From NCBI GenBank assembly GCA_905221605.1, contig CAJNDS010000354.1:1-64000 (forward strand): a stretch of DNA of 64,000 nt. The letters run 5' to 3'. Shown piece by piece: positions 54,746 through 64,000 of the stretch. Source of the stretch: Symbiodinium natans. Taxonomy: Eukaryota; Sar; Dinophyceae; Suessiales; Symbiodiniaceae. The notes under the pieces are model-generated. The model did no database searches, had not been told where the DNA came from, and saw only the letters and a program-made list of their open reading frames with translations. Numbering within the stretch: position 1 is the first letter of the stretch; every line of letters starts with the position of its first letter. The translations under genes were made by a program, and so were the position numbers.

Positions 54746-55857
54746 TTGGGTCATTTTGCTTTCCCACGTAGCATGAGATGAGGCAAGTGGCGCTTATGAC
54801 TGGTCATGACACAGTAGGACAAGGGGGAGCAAACGACATTGATTGTTAATGCCCAGCTTCCATACTGGGACATGGGGCATATGGTTTTTCATGACTGTTT
54901 CAAAAATTGATTGAGTAGCTGGGACTCCATGTGTGGTCAGCCCCAACTGCACAGATATCTGCACCGCCGAGTGCGTGGAGAGCACTCAATGCTTAAGCCG
55001 CTCTGCTTCTTAAGCTTGCCTCGAAATCGGGTAATGTAAGAGTGCGACAAGGTCTTCCCTGCCAATCTCGAGCCCATGCCAATCCCGAAACCCACGGGAA
55101 AATCTTAAGCTGAAGCTCGAGGTGCTAGATACTGAATGGAAAGCAAACCACGACACCCCAGCTAAAAACCCCAAGCCCTTAGCACATAGGAGTGCACCAT
55201 CCTAGACTATGTTGGGGGTGTGGAGTCCTATCAACTACGGTTCTGGGGGCTTCCGCATCGCTGCGCCCTACGCCCCAACCGGAGAACTCGAGCCCTTCTA
55301 CTTAAGGTTTTTTGAGACCCCCCCCCCCCCCCACACCCCGCCTCAACAGTTCAGACTGCCGAAACTTCATTGGCCCAAATTTGCGGCTCGAGGCTTCTAA
55401 AGGTTCTCGACTCCAAGGGTTCCAGGCGCCTTAAGACCACTCTCAGATGTTTGGGGGTGGGGCACGGCTGTGTGTTCAGGCGGGTTCAGGGAGGCTGACG
55501 ACTTTTCCGAGGCAGTTGCCGCTCAAGGGGCGCGTTGGAGACCTGTGGATTCGGTGAGCTTGCAGGGGAGTTTTGCTAAGGTTTGGGGGTCCAGGTCCAG
55601 GGTCGGGGTGTCAAACGAACTCGTTGTCTTTCCATGAGGCGATTGCAGTTTACAAGGGCGGGGAGCTGCAGGTGTTGAACCCTGATGTCCAGCCGATGCC
55701 TCTCACGTCATCGATCTTGAGCGCCCATGTGTTAAACCCTCGAACCTACATTCCCTAAGCCCTAGTGCAACTCGAATACGATGTTGATCGCGGAACCCCA
55801 AGCCATTACACCATCATGTAACAAGTTCCATTTCACTTGCTTGATGAGTCGAGCTGC
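54746..55857. other. No gene seen; C15 run at 55318
   Basis: A run of 15 C occupies 55318-55332, and telomere-like words occur near 55160-55190 and 55730-55760. Confidence 0.5.
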
Positions 55858-56029
55858 TTATCGCTGCGATGCCGGTGTGCGCTTGATGGTGCCATCGGCA
55901 AAGCACACCTGAAAGTTTGCGTGGCGCTCGACCATCAAATCCTTCAGCCCATACTTGTAAGCCCCAGCTTCAACGGCATAAGGCATTGAAAGGTTGACAT
56001 GCCAAACCTCAGCCCCTACAACTCTGCTG
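55858..56029 (-). CDS. Candidate terminal exon
   Basis: The minus frame after a catcaag acceptor-like border reads ..VVGAEVWHVNLSMPYAVEAG.., ..YKYGLKDLMVERHANFQ.. and VCFADGTIKRTPASQR, then TAA at 55858. Codon pattern is very coding-like. The FADGTIKR motif recalls the F-DG-K repeats of the CENP-J-like gene 1.3 kb upstream on the same strand, so it could be a further exon of that gene; the rest of this exon does not match that domain. A phase-compatible GTAAGT donor lies at 56172. Confidence 0.42.
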
Positions 56030-56179
56030 CTTGATGTATCCATATAGTTTGCACAGGAATGCAAACTGGCGGGAACTGTGGCTAAGCGGCTAAGCGGAGC
56101 ATGGTCTCATGCTTCAACATAGTCCATGGAGCTTACCTTCTGAAGGCGTTCAGGATTTCAGGAAAACACTTACAAGGCC

Positions 56180-56878
56180 TCATGCCCAAAAGGTCCAGTT
56201 TGGAGTGTGCATGGGTTTGCTACAAGGGTGTCCACATGTACTGCCATTTGTTGGTGATTCTTGATTTCTTGATGTGGAACACTGCTTTGGCATGTGTACA
56301 ACTTTGTGGCCGTCGTATCGTGCCCGGCCAGAAGTTGCAGTGGGTGCTGCAAGCATGTTGCACACCTCTGACGCTTCTGCCGGGGATGACAGCAAGGGCT
56401 CAGGCATTTGCTGGCTGAGGTGGCTCCCTAGGGTGTAGAGATTTCGTACCTCAGACATAGGACTGCACGATGGCCGTAAGGAGGCGCTCGACGTCACTAT
56501 CTGTGCTGCGTGCCAGGTGCGAGCGCCTCGGCTTACCATCACTGTCGCGGCCGCGGCCGTGACGATGGTGCAGCAGCCAGGCACATCCGGCCACAACGAA
56601 GGCTTCGACGAAGGTCCCCAAAACCAAGAGCTGGGGCCAAGGGTATCCATCGCTGCTGGCGACGAGTGCAGCATAGTGGATGCACTACCAACCGCAGCGT
56701 TGACATCACTGCGCAAGCTGTGGGTGGCACTGGCGGCAGGAGAAAACTGAGGCGGACGACTACCGTTCGAGCGCAGTCACACCATCTCTGCAGCACCCCG
56801 AGAGTGCTTCCAACTCACCTCTGGAAAAAACAGTTGTTGTAGGAACTACAAACTCCTGCTGCTTTTCATCACTGAAGA
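56180..56878 (-). CDS. Candidate membrane-anchored protein, last exons
   Basis: Three minus-strand exons are proposed. 56819-56878 reads FSDEKQQEFVVPTTTVFSR, between ..ctgcag and a GTGAGT donor. 56537-56684 reads CIHYAALVASSDGYPWPQ then a hydrophobic helix LLVLGTFVEAFVVAGCAWLL followed by the basic HHRHGRGRDSD, ending at a GTAAGC donor. 56180-56376 is a Ser/Thr/Pro-rich tail starting ASEVCNMLAAPTATSG and ending at a TGA. The phase between exons two and three fits (160-base intron). The phase between one and two does not fit as placed, so one border is wrong or exon one is separate. The hydrophobic segment followed by positive charges would anchor the protein with a short cytoplasmic tail. Other frames are open here. 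Confidence 0.35.
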
Positions 56879-57326
56879 CTGCAGACATTGGAGCCGACAG
56901 CGGAGCAGTTCTGAACTAACATAGAAATATTGCTGCCCCAGCCTCTTCCACTTCAATAGGCAATCCTCTTGCCCTAAGCAAAATCTCGCAAATCCCCGGT
57001 TTTGCAGCACCCCCTCCAGCCCTACGAAAATACAACCAGTTGCTGTACTAATTAAGCTGGAGAATTTCCACCCCTGAAGAAATCAGAAGCGGCACGTGCC
57101 CGCAACAAATTTTGGCATTTTCTAGTCGTCAAAGGATCCTGGAGAGTCAAACATGCCTTGAGGATGCTAAACAAAGACGTGCTGCCGGGTCTTCTTCAAA
57201 CGATTCTATTCGTATACTTGTTGCAGACCCAGTTTACATTCGGCTTGGCCATGCAGACAAATTCTCCTAAGAATCGTCAATGAGCTCGATGAGGCTTCAA
57301 GCGACTGCGCGGGCGTGCCGTTTAGG

Positions 57327-60300
57327 CTACTGATTTTTGTTGGCGATTTTCGGGCATAACCGTAACCACAACTTGTCCCCACGGAAGGCCTCCTCAGAGC
57401 CATCGGAAGAAATCTTCTTGGTCGTCCCGTTGGGGAAGCCTCTGGTTCGCTCTCTCTTTACAAGGACAAGTGCTTGGAGCTTATGCTTTGAACTAGGACT
57501 CAGGGCTTTGGCGCCTCTTGGAGGAATTTTGGGTGCCTCATGTTCACCAGCTGTACCAGGCAAAAGAAGTGATCTGCCTGATCGTGTGCCCGAAGCCTCT
57601 ACGAACTGTACGCCCTCAACCCCAGCTTTGAGGTCTGGCAGTTTCATGGTGAGGTGTCTCGCCGGGAGCGACTAGCACTAAATCAAATACGATGCTGCAC
57701 AGTCCTCGACTGAAAACTCTCCACTGCACGGCTCACCAAAGTTTGCAAGCTGAGGCCTTGCATGCCCTATGAAACATTTAAACTACTAAACCTCAAGCTC
57801 TCCAATCTCAGTGTCACCCCCCCCCCCCCCCCTTCCCCCCTCTGAACACTGCACGGCCAAGTTGCGAATCTCTTTGGACCCATCAAGGCCTTGGAGTAGT
57901 GGCCCAAGCTTTGTTGCTGCTTTGACTGGCTTGACCCTGAGCTCTATACCGTGACAGCAGGCATTGCTAAGGCTGAACCCTGCCAACCCAGCGTTCTGGG
58001 TGGTCATGAAGTTGGTACTGCTCACGAAGGCAAACAAGCTTACAAGTAGGTAGACATCCAAGACCTAGCTTGATACGCCCAGGCCTCACCACCCAAAACT
58101 CGGGTGAGAGAGCAAAAAGTCAAAATACTGTACCTTGCAGATTTCTGCCGATTCACAAGTTTCAAGCCCTTCCTTCCTTGTTCCCTTCCTTCGGCCCCTT
58201 CCTTCCTGTCTTCCTTCTACAGAGATTTTGGTTGGCGCTCATTTTTGTTCCTTGAACTTGCTTGTCCTTGTTGGAACTTTTTTGACCCTTCTCCCCTTAA
58301 AACCCAGCAAGGTGTCCTCGCGGGTCTACGTCAGGTTGCAGTTGTTGCATGTTGCTTCATGTTGGTACGTGGCTCGGGGCTGAGGGCTGAGGGCGACGGG
58401 TTGGTTGTCTAGAGGTTCGTTCGAGTGTACAGGCCTCAGGACATGTCTGCGCATGTGTTGCTCAGCTCCGCTTCGAAACATCGTGTGTGCATTCTCGTTT
58501 TTCCTCCAAGAACTGCAGCCTTGAAACCTCGTTGAGCCTGCGGCGCCTTTTTCAGGGCATAAATGGTGTTTAGAGCAGGACTTTGAGGACTATAGAGGGT
58601 GCCTTGGGGTTTCAAGAGCTGGGTGGCCTTAAGGCGTTCAATCGTTGTCAAACATCACTGAGCTCCCAGCTGTGCCGCTCGGTCTGGCCATCGCTGAACC
58701 TTTCCAGCACTCAGCTGACAGAGACTGAAGACTTTTTGCCAAACTTGGGAGCCCCAAAGGCTCCACGGACTTTCGAAATCACAGCCTCCCTAAACTCCAA
58801 CATGCTCCCAGGAGTCAAGGCTCGGGTTTTAAGATGGTCCGCCCTTCCTTTGAGCCCATACACTGTGCCACTGTGCGCTTGATTGTGACCATAGTGCCCC
58901 TCACTTGCGCTCGTGATGCCCCTTTCTTGTGAACGTGAAGCTGCGGTTACAAACACAATAAGTCCCAAGGCTCGCCACACGTTGGAAAGCGGCTTTCAAA
59001 CCTGTGGGGCCTTGTTGTTTAAGGGTTTTGGCTTTGGGTTTGCGGTTTCCATATCCAGCGAGTCTGGGTCGGCGAGCTCGTCTGTGCTATTGTTGCCAAT
59101 TCTGTTGGGATAAGTTCGGGGGTGTCACTCATGCACTGAGTTCCCAGAAGTAGGCTGCCAAGGTACAAGGCTCAGCCGCGAATACGGCTGATATCCAATA
59201 GCGTATGCGGTCATGCAATGCAGGCAGAACGTGGTGGGATGTATGAGATGAAACTACAAAGGTTCTGATCCATGTCTTGAACACGCAACCTGAACACCCC
59301 AAGCTCTATTTTATACAGTAGATATTCCAGAACCCCAAGCCCCAAGACCCCAACTCCAAAATGCAGGTCGGGTGGCTGGTACAGCTCGGTTCCATCGGTG
59401 AGGGTCGTCTGGAGTGCGCCAGTGGCGCGGTAGTGATACCTTTCGGAGAGAGCTTGAAGAGAGAGCCAGTCAAAGGACCCGGGATCTGAACCTGACATAA
59501 GCTGGGTAGTCACATGCACTGTAAACACAGCCGCGACCAGAACTCATGTGGCACCTGGAGCGCTTTGGGCTACCCGAAGCATGAACCCCTTAAGCCTGAA
59601 CTCTAAAACGTCTCTAAAGCCTGGGAAGTGCGGATATGTGGAATGCGGCGAATCGGCTACGCTTCCGCTTCGGTGCCAGCCCAGAGCAGCCTGACTACCT
59701 GCGTGCCTGCTGCCTGAGGGAGTACACGAGAAGTCAGATGGACTTGACTGAGACTCCGGCACGACCACCCCGTCCGGTCTGATCTCCTGCATCCACAAAC
59801 ACACAGAGGCAGTGAAAAGAATAAAAACAAGTTCCCCTCCTTGAGATCCCCGTTCTGGAACATCACGGAGGTCTGCCCATCCTGGCGTTGAGTTTTTAAG
59901 GGGTTGGGAGACGTTTAGTGTGCATTGTGCTGTAGTCCCAGACGGTTGGCCGCCTGAACTTTGTAGAACTTGGCGGGTCAATTTGGCGAGGGCAAAAGTG
60001 GCCACAAACGGAACCCGCAAGCAGCGGCTCACCTGAAGCCCCGAAGATCTGAGTTGAAGCTTCAACGGGTATTTGGGCGTGTTTGAGTGCCCATGCCAGC
60101 CAGGATCAGGGCACACCCGGTCCCCCCCCCAGCCATGATCCCGCCCCCCCCTTGCTGTGTGGTCCCCTGTGGTCTGGTTGGGGGTTGGGCTTAGGGTTTA
60201 GGGTTTAGAGTTTCTAAGCTGTCACACGGTGCGTAGGTTTAGGCTTTATGGCTTCCCCCGCCCCCCCCCGCCCGGCCCCCTGTGGTTGGCAGGGTTGGGG

Positions 60301-60830
60301 TTTGGGGTTTTGGGGTTTAGGGGAGGGGGGTTTCGTGTTTGGGGAGGGATGGCTGGCGGATATCATTTGGGGGGGGGACCGGCGAACCGCGAACCGGGAT
60401 CATCCATGCCCCATTCAACTGTGTGCCGCAGTTACTTCCCATGATGAGTTGCAAAAAGTAAGCCCCAAACGGGCTGAAGCAGCATGCACAGCAAACACAT
60501 CTACAAAGCTGCGTCGTGGAACTAAGTCCGAGCATTGCTGGGATGCATATGAGCCCATGGCTATGAGGGCCGCGTCAGCTAATGCAAGAGGGTAATGTAA
60601 CTCAGCCCTCCTCCCCAGTCTACACTCGAAACACTTTATCTTAACTCAACCTGGATCAACAATCCCCGCTTAATTCTCAAGCTCTGAACCCCACAGCGCC
60701 AGCAGTGCCGGCCACATGACCTTCTTGAGGCCGTTGGAAAATTCGACCTGCGTTGATCTCACGAATGTATTCACATAACTTGGCCCTACGCATTGCTCAC
60801 CTCAAGTGCGTCGGAACAAGCATGCACTCT
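57327..60830 (-). CDS. CENP-J/CPAP/SAS-4-like protein, TCP10 C-terminal (G-box) domain exons
   Basis: Short minus-strand exons, in 5'-3' order, match the repeats of the TCP10/CENP-J C-terminal domain (an F-x-N/D-G-x-x-K pattern forming an extended beta sheet; in CPAP/SAS-4 it binds the STIL/Ana2 partner in centriole and basal-body assembly). ~60801-60829 ends DALE at a GTGAGC donor. 60721-60747 reads VEFSNGLKK. 59840-59881 reads DGQTSVMFQNGDLK. 59786 down to ~59766 reads EIRPDGV. ~59375-59440 reads YHYRATGALQTTLTDGTELY. From 57889, LDGSKE. ~57455-57365 reads FPNGTTKKISSDGSEEAF. The order and spacing of NGD-K, PDG, Y-Y, TT-DG-E and PDG-K-E motifs follow the family. Two introns are 53 bases, and one appears to start with GA (AAG|GAG), as known in dinoflagellates. 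The TAG at 57327 may end the protein. N-terminal exons, upstream of 60.83 kb, were not identified. Some junction phases are unresolved. Confidence 0.6.
57817..57832. repeat. C16 homopolymer run
   Basis: Run of 16 C followed by tt and six more C, within an intron of the CENP-J-like gene as modelled. Confidence 0.9.
60191..60208 (+). repeat. Short exact telomere-type repeat (TTTAGGG)2
   Basis: ttagggtttagggtttag, i.e. two and a half exact heptamers, embedded in a longer G/T-rich stretch (60160-60370) with many ggggtttggggttt words. Its complement occurs as ccctaaaccctaaacct at 61467-61483. Confidence 0.9.
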
Positions 60831-62977
60831 GCTTTGCCTTAGTTTTTAGTGGTCTCTCACAACTTGAGGCAAGACGTGCCGCTAAAACCAACAGCGACTA
60901 GTAGCATCTGCAAAAACGTTGCGATGTGGATCTGGACCGGGCAGGGTGCATCTATGTCGTACACTCAGCCACGATGTCGGAGTGGCCTCATGGCCTAAAC
61001 AATAGCTGCCGGGCTTGCACTTGGATGTTCACAAGTGGTCGGGTGAGCATCCTTCTCAGACAGCACAACAACAGTCGCCATCCTTCCTTGCGGTCGCATG
61101 CACTCTAAGTGCTCAGATCACGGATGTGCGCCTACGCCCCGAACCACAAGACTTGGTTAGATTCTGTATGCCCCTCAATGCCTCTCGTCGGCCGTCGCCG
61201 AAGATCCGCTCGATGCGGCCATCCAGTTCTTAGCAAGCAAAGCCCTCACCTAAACCCCAGACTCTACAACATTTTAGGCTTCGGACAGTACGGCTTTCGG
61301 ACATTGCCTCAGAAGTCGAGTGGGGATATGTCAGACCGAAAGATGAAATTGAACACTTTGCCCAACGAGTCAAAGTCCGTACATGTGAGGGCTTTGGCAA
61401 CATGAGAACTTTTTGACAGTCTGGTCTGGAGCTGCAACGATTAAGCTCGGAAACCCAACAAAAAGCCCTAAACCCTAAACCTATGCTGCCTTGCACCTTG
61501 CAGCAGCGCACTCGATGCATAAAGCTTATTGCGTCGGATTCTACTGTACGAAATTTGACTCCTGGCCGGTCAATTCCTTACAGCTCAAAACCACACCAAA
61601 GCTATGGATCGAAAGTGATCTATATATGAGCAAAGATAAACAGCAAATGGCCCTGAAGCCCCTAAACAGCCTGTCCTCTGAGGCCAACCGCAAGTTAGGG
61701 GCTTTTCATCGGATTCATCGGTAAGATAAATGCTGCAGCACGGGCTAAGGCTGGTACTGCGGGTTTCCACCTGTTGAGTTTTCGGCAATGGCAGCCAGAG
61801 CTTGGGGAGGTTTTAGGGTACAGGTGGGTCAAAGGCTTGGCTGCCGCTACCGCTCCTAATCCTTCCCCTACGCCCACGACGACTGACCATGACGAGCAGC
61901 ACAACTGCTACCATCGCTCCTGCCGCTGCTACTTCACTTGAGCTCTGCTACCCCCCCCCCCCCCCCCCCCCCCATGCCCTAAGCCTTATGATGCCCTGAA
62001 CCATGCCCAAAACCCGACCTTCTTGTCCTCCACTCCGCTTCCTTAGGGTGTGCCCACAGTCGGAAAGCCTGACCCTACACCCAAAGCGCCTCAGCCCCAT
62101 CGCGTGGCGAGGCGAGGCCATTGGAGCTCGCGGGACTTAAAGCCGACACCACCGGAGTCTGCCAAATTCATCGGGCTCGGCTGGGGGGGATGAGTTTGGT
62201 TACACTTGCTGTTGATACAGCAGTGCATAGTGTAGTGACCGTTATCGTTTAGCGTGTGTGACTGGTCAACAGTTCTATTTCCTCATTCCTATTCCTGTTC
62301 TACTTATGACGCAAAGCCACGAGAGCAGTGAGTACTGAAGTTCCTGTCTATCTGACACTGTCTGTCGGGGTTGGTGCCCAAGAAGTCATTGTAACTAAGG
62401 CTCCTTTGACAGACCCTCCCACCACACAACACACACACACACACAAACAAACACACTTACTTTTTCTGGGGCCGTATATTCTTTAGTTTCATAAACAAGT
62501 GAAACGAGTAGAACCTCTCAAACAACAACGACCCATGAAAGCCCCGCAATCGAACCCTCGCAATATTAGGTTGTGGGCAGCCTGGCCTGCGCGGCAGCGG
62601 CAGGCTTTGGGGCAACACTTGGCCGCCTGCGAGGGCAGGTTAAGGTGATGCAAGGGAGTGCAAAAGGTTGCCAGCACCATAAGTTTGCACGGCGCGGTTC
62701 CAGGCGCCAAGTTCGGCGAAGGTAGACAAGGCAGAGACACTGCTTGAGCTTTAAGAGGATGTCTTGGCAATCGTTGTTACATTCCGTTGTCCAGATCCTT
62801 TTCAGATTGCACCTGTGATTTGCCCTTGAGTACTCAAGGCCACGACCGCAGCTACGCTTTGTCATGGACTGTGACCTGCACACCAGTCTTTTGAGTAGTT
62901 GGGCTCCAGTCCAGCTCGGGACTTTAGAGCCCAGACAAGCACTTCAAGATGTTGGGTTCGGGCAGGCGCGGCTGCGG
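60831..62977. other. No gene assigned; telomere-like words and C23 run
   Basis: Contains the (CCCTAAA)2 at 61467-61483, a run of 23 C at 61951-61973 and a CA run near 62430-62445. Minus frames around 62.57-62.88 kb are partly coding-like (..DCQDILLKLKQCLCLVYL..) and could belong to the 5' part of the CENP-J-like gene, but this is not supported enough to call. Confidence 0.4.
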
Positions 62978-63545
62978 CTGTCCGAGTTCATCTTCACAGC
63001 CCGGGCCTGTTTCCGTTCTCCGCGCCTCGCAATGTGGCCGAAGTGGATGGTACCTCGTGAGATGCACAAATTCAGTGTTTTGGAAGTTCGTGATGACTTC
63101 GCCTATATAGTGTCTGTGGGCAACATATGCAGAAGAAGTTCGAACTGACCTTCACATAGCATCAATTTCCCATCCCTATGGGATGAGGTTCTATTAAATG
63201 TCATGGGGTTTCATGAAGGACTGGTGCAAGGGGCATCAGCAAGCAGTTCTTACCTATGCAGGCAAAATGAACTTCAAGCCTTGACCAAAATCAGCATCCG
63301 TCGACACTTGATGGCTTGGTAAAAGACACAATGTACGGGTGTACCGGTGCTGCATGCTCCTTACAGGTGGGAACTTGAATTCAATTTTTCTTCGAACTTG
63401 GAGACATTGCAGGATGTCTGGAGTTCGCCGCCTCTGGATTCAGATGTTAGAACCCACCGATGATCTTCCGCCTCCGCCCTGTGAGGACCTGCATCTGCTT
63501 GTGTCACCTGTGAATGCACAGATCCCCTTGGCATCCCACTTGTGA
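62978..63545 (+). CDS. Two candidate exons, unknown protein
   Basis: One plus frame reads ..RLAMWPKWMVPREMHKFSV.. and LEVRDDFAYIVSVGNI.. to TGA at 63148. A second, after an acceptor-like gacattgcag at 63412, reads MSGVRRLWIQMLEPTDDLPP and ..EDLHLLVSPVNAQIPLASHL to TGA at 63545. Both have coding-like codons. If they belong together, the first must be spliced before its stop, perhaps at ata|GTGTCT near 63107. They may be unrelated. No family recognised. Confidence 0.32.
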
Positions 63546-63789
63546 AGTTTCAGATTTCCGGAAACCGACCTTCCGATTGTCGGGGCTTCTCCTGCAGCAT
63601 GTCCGCTAATCTACAACCTTCTCCATACGATCCAAGCATACTGCGGAGGCGCCCGGGTAGAGTGGGGCACGAAGGAGCAAGGACTGGCTGAGGACGCAGT
63701 TTCGACACGGTGAAGAGCTTCGACACGGCGAATTGCACCGCTGATCCCAAATGTTTGGTCTGGACGTATGCTCACAATCGCAGACACGG

Positions 63790-63826
<37 letters not shown>

Positions 63827-64000
63827 GAGAGAGAGGGGAGAGAGAGAGTGTGTGAGACACTGGCTGCACCTGGAGAGCGATTCACCCATTTGGGCTAGCC
63901 CACAACAACCAGGGGACCAAGCCTGGCATCACTGTTTGCCGCACAAACCAATACTCTGCTCCTACTTTTGCACAACAGTTCTGAATCAAGGTCCCCTTAA
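63546..64000. repeat. (GA)n microsatellite 63797-63850; otherwise nothing
   Basis: A GA run with two interruptions occupies 63797-63850. A short inverted pair ttcgacacggtgaagagcttcgacacggcg (direct repeat ttcgacacgg) lies near 63700-63729. No gene seen at the right edge. Confidence 0.8.

Noticed and set aside
1-64000. Retrotransposon reverse transcriptase or transposase genes
   Set aside because: No catalytic motif such as Y/F-x-DD in context, and no long terminal repeats, seen in any frame I read.

Overview
The window reads as nuclear DNA of a dinoflagellate, or a close alveolate relative. Three observations support this. A 312-base AT-rich fragment on the minus strand (53844-54155) translates as mitochondrial cytochrome b with the diverged residues typical of dinoflagellates. 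Copies and near-copies of the plant/alveolate telomere heptamer TTTAGGG are scattered through almost all non-repetitive DNA. The coding-like pieces are short exons with eukaryotic splice borders, some apparently with a non-GT (GA or GC) donor, as is known in dinoflagellates. There are no bacterial operons, ribosome-binding sites or long intact genes. The species cannot be resolved from the sequence.

Layout. Positions 1-4147 hold four full copies and part of a fifth copy of a ~1-kb tandem repeat, broken off into a GT-rich simple-sequence block (4148-4640). Positions 4.6-8.6 kb are mostly featureless, with two coding candidates. Positions 8.6-13.75 kb hold a large GC-rich tandem array. Its core has a 672-base higher-order repeat and one internally inverted block, and a ~110-base telomere-motif repeat is embedded near its left side. 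Positions 13.75-26 kb are gene-poor and rich in degenerate telomere-like words. Positions 26-32 kb contain a frameshifted coding-like stretch and a duplicated minus-strand gene segment (27.9-28.6 and 30.1-31.8 kb). The second copy is split by a ~0.9-kb poly-C-bounded insert carrying a 9-base minisatellite.

Positions 35-45.5 kb contain several coding-like exons. The best is a multi-exon minus-strand gene of unknown function at 36.9-39.5 kb. Positions 47-48.3 kb are repeats and pyrimidine tracts, followed by sparse sequence to the mitochondrial fragment at 53.8-54.2 kb. Positions 55.8-60.9 kb are the most gene-like part. A series of small minus-strand exons spells out, in order, the repeats of the TCP10/CENP-J (CPAP/SAS-4) C-terminal domain, a centriole and basal-body assembly module. 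Further minus-strand exons, including one with a membrane helix, follow at 55.9-56.9 kb.

All gene models are read by eye from codon pattern, reading frame and splice-like borders. Exon ends are approximate and there is no transcript evidence. Apart from the cytochrome b fragment and the CENP-J-like gene, I recognise no gene families here.
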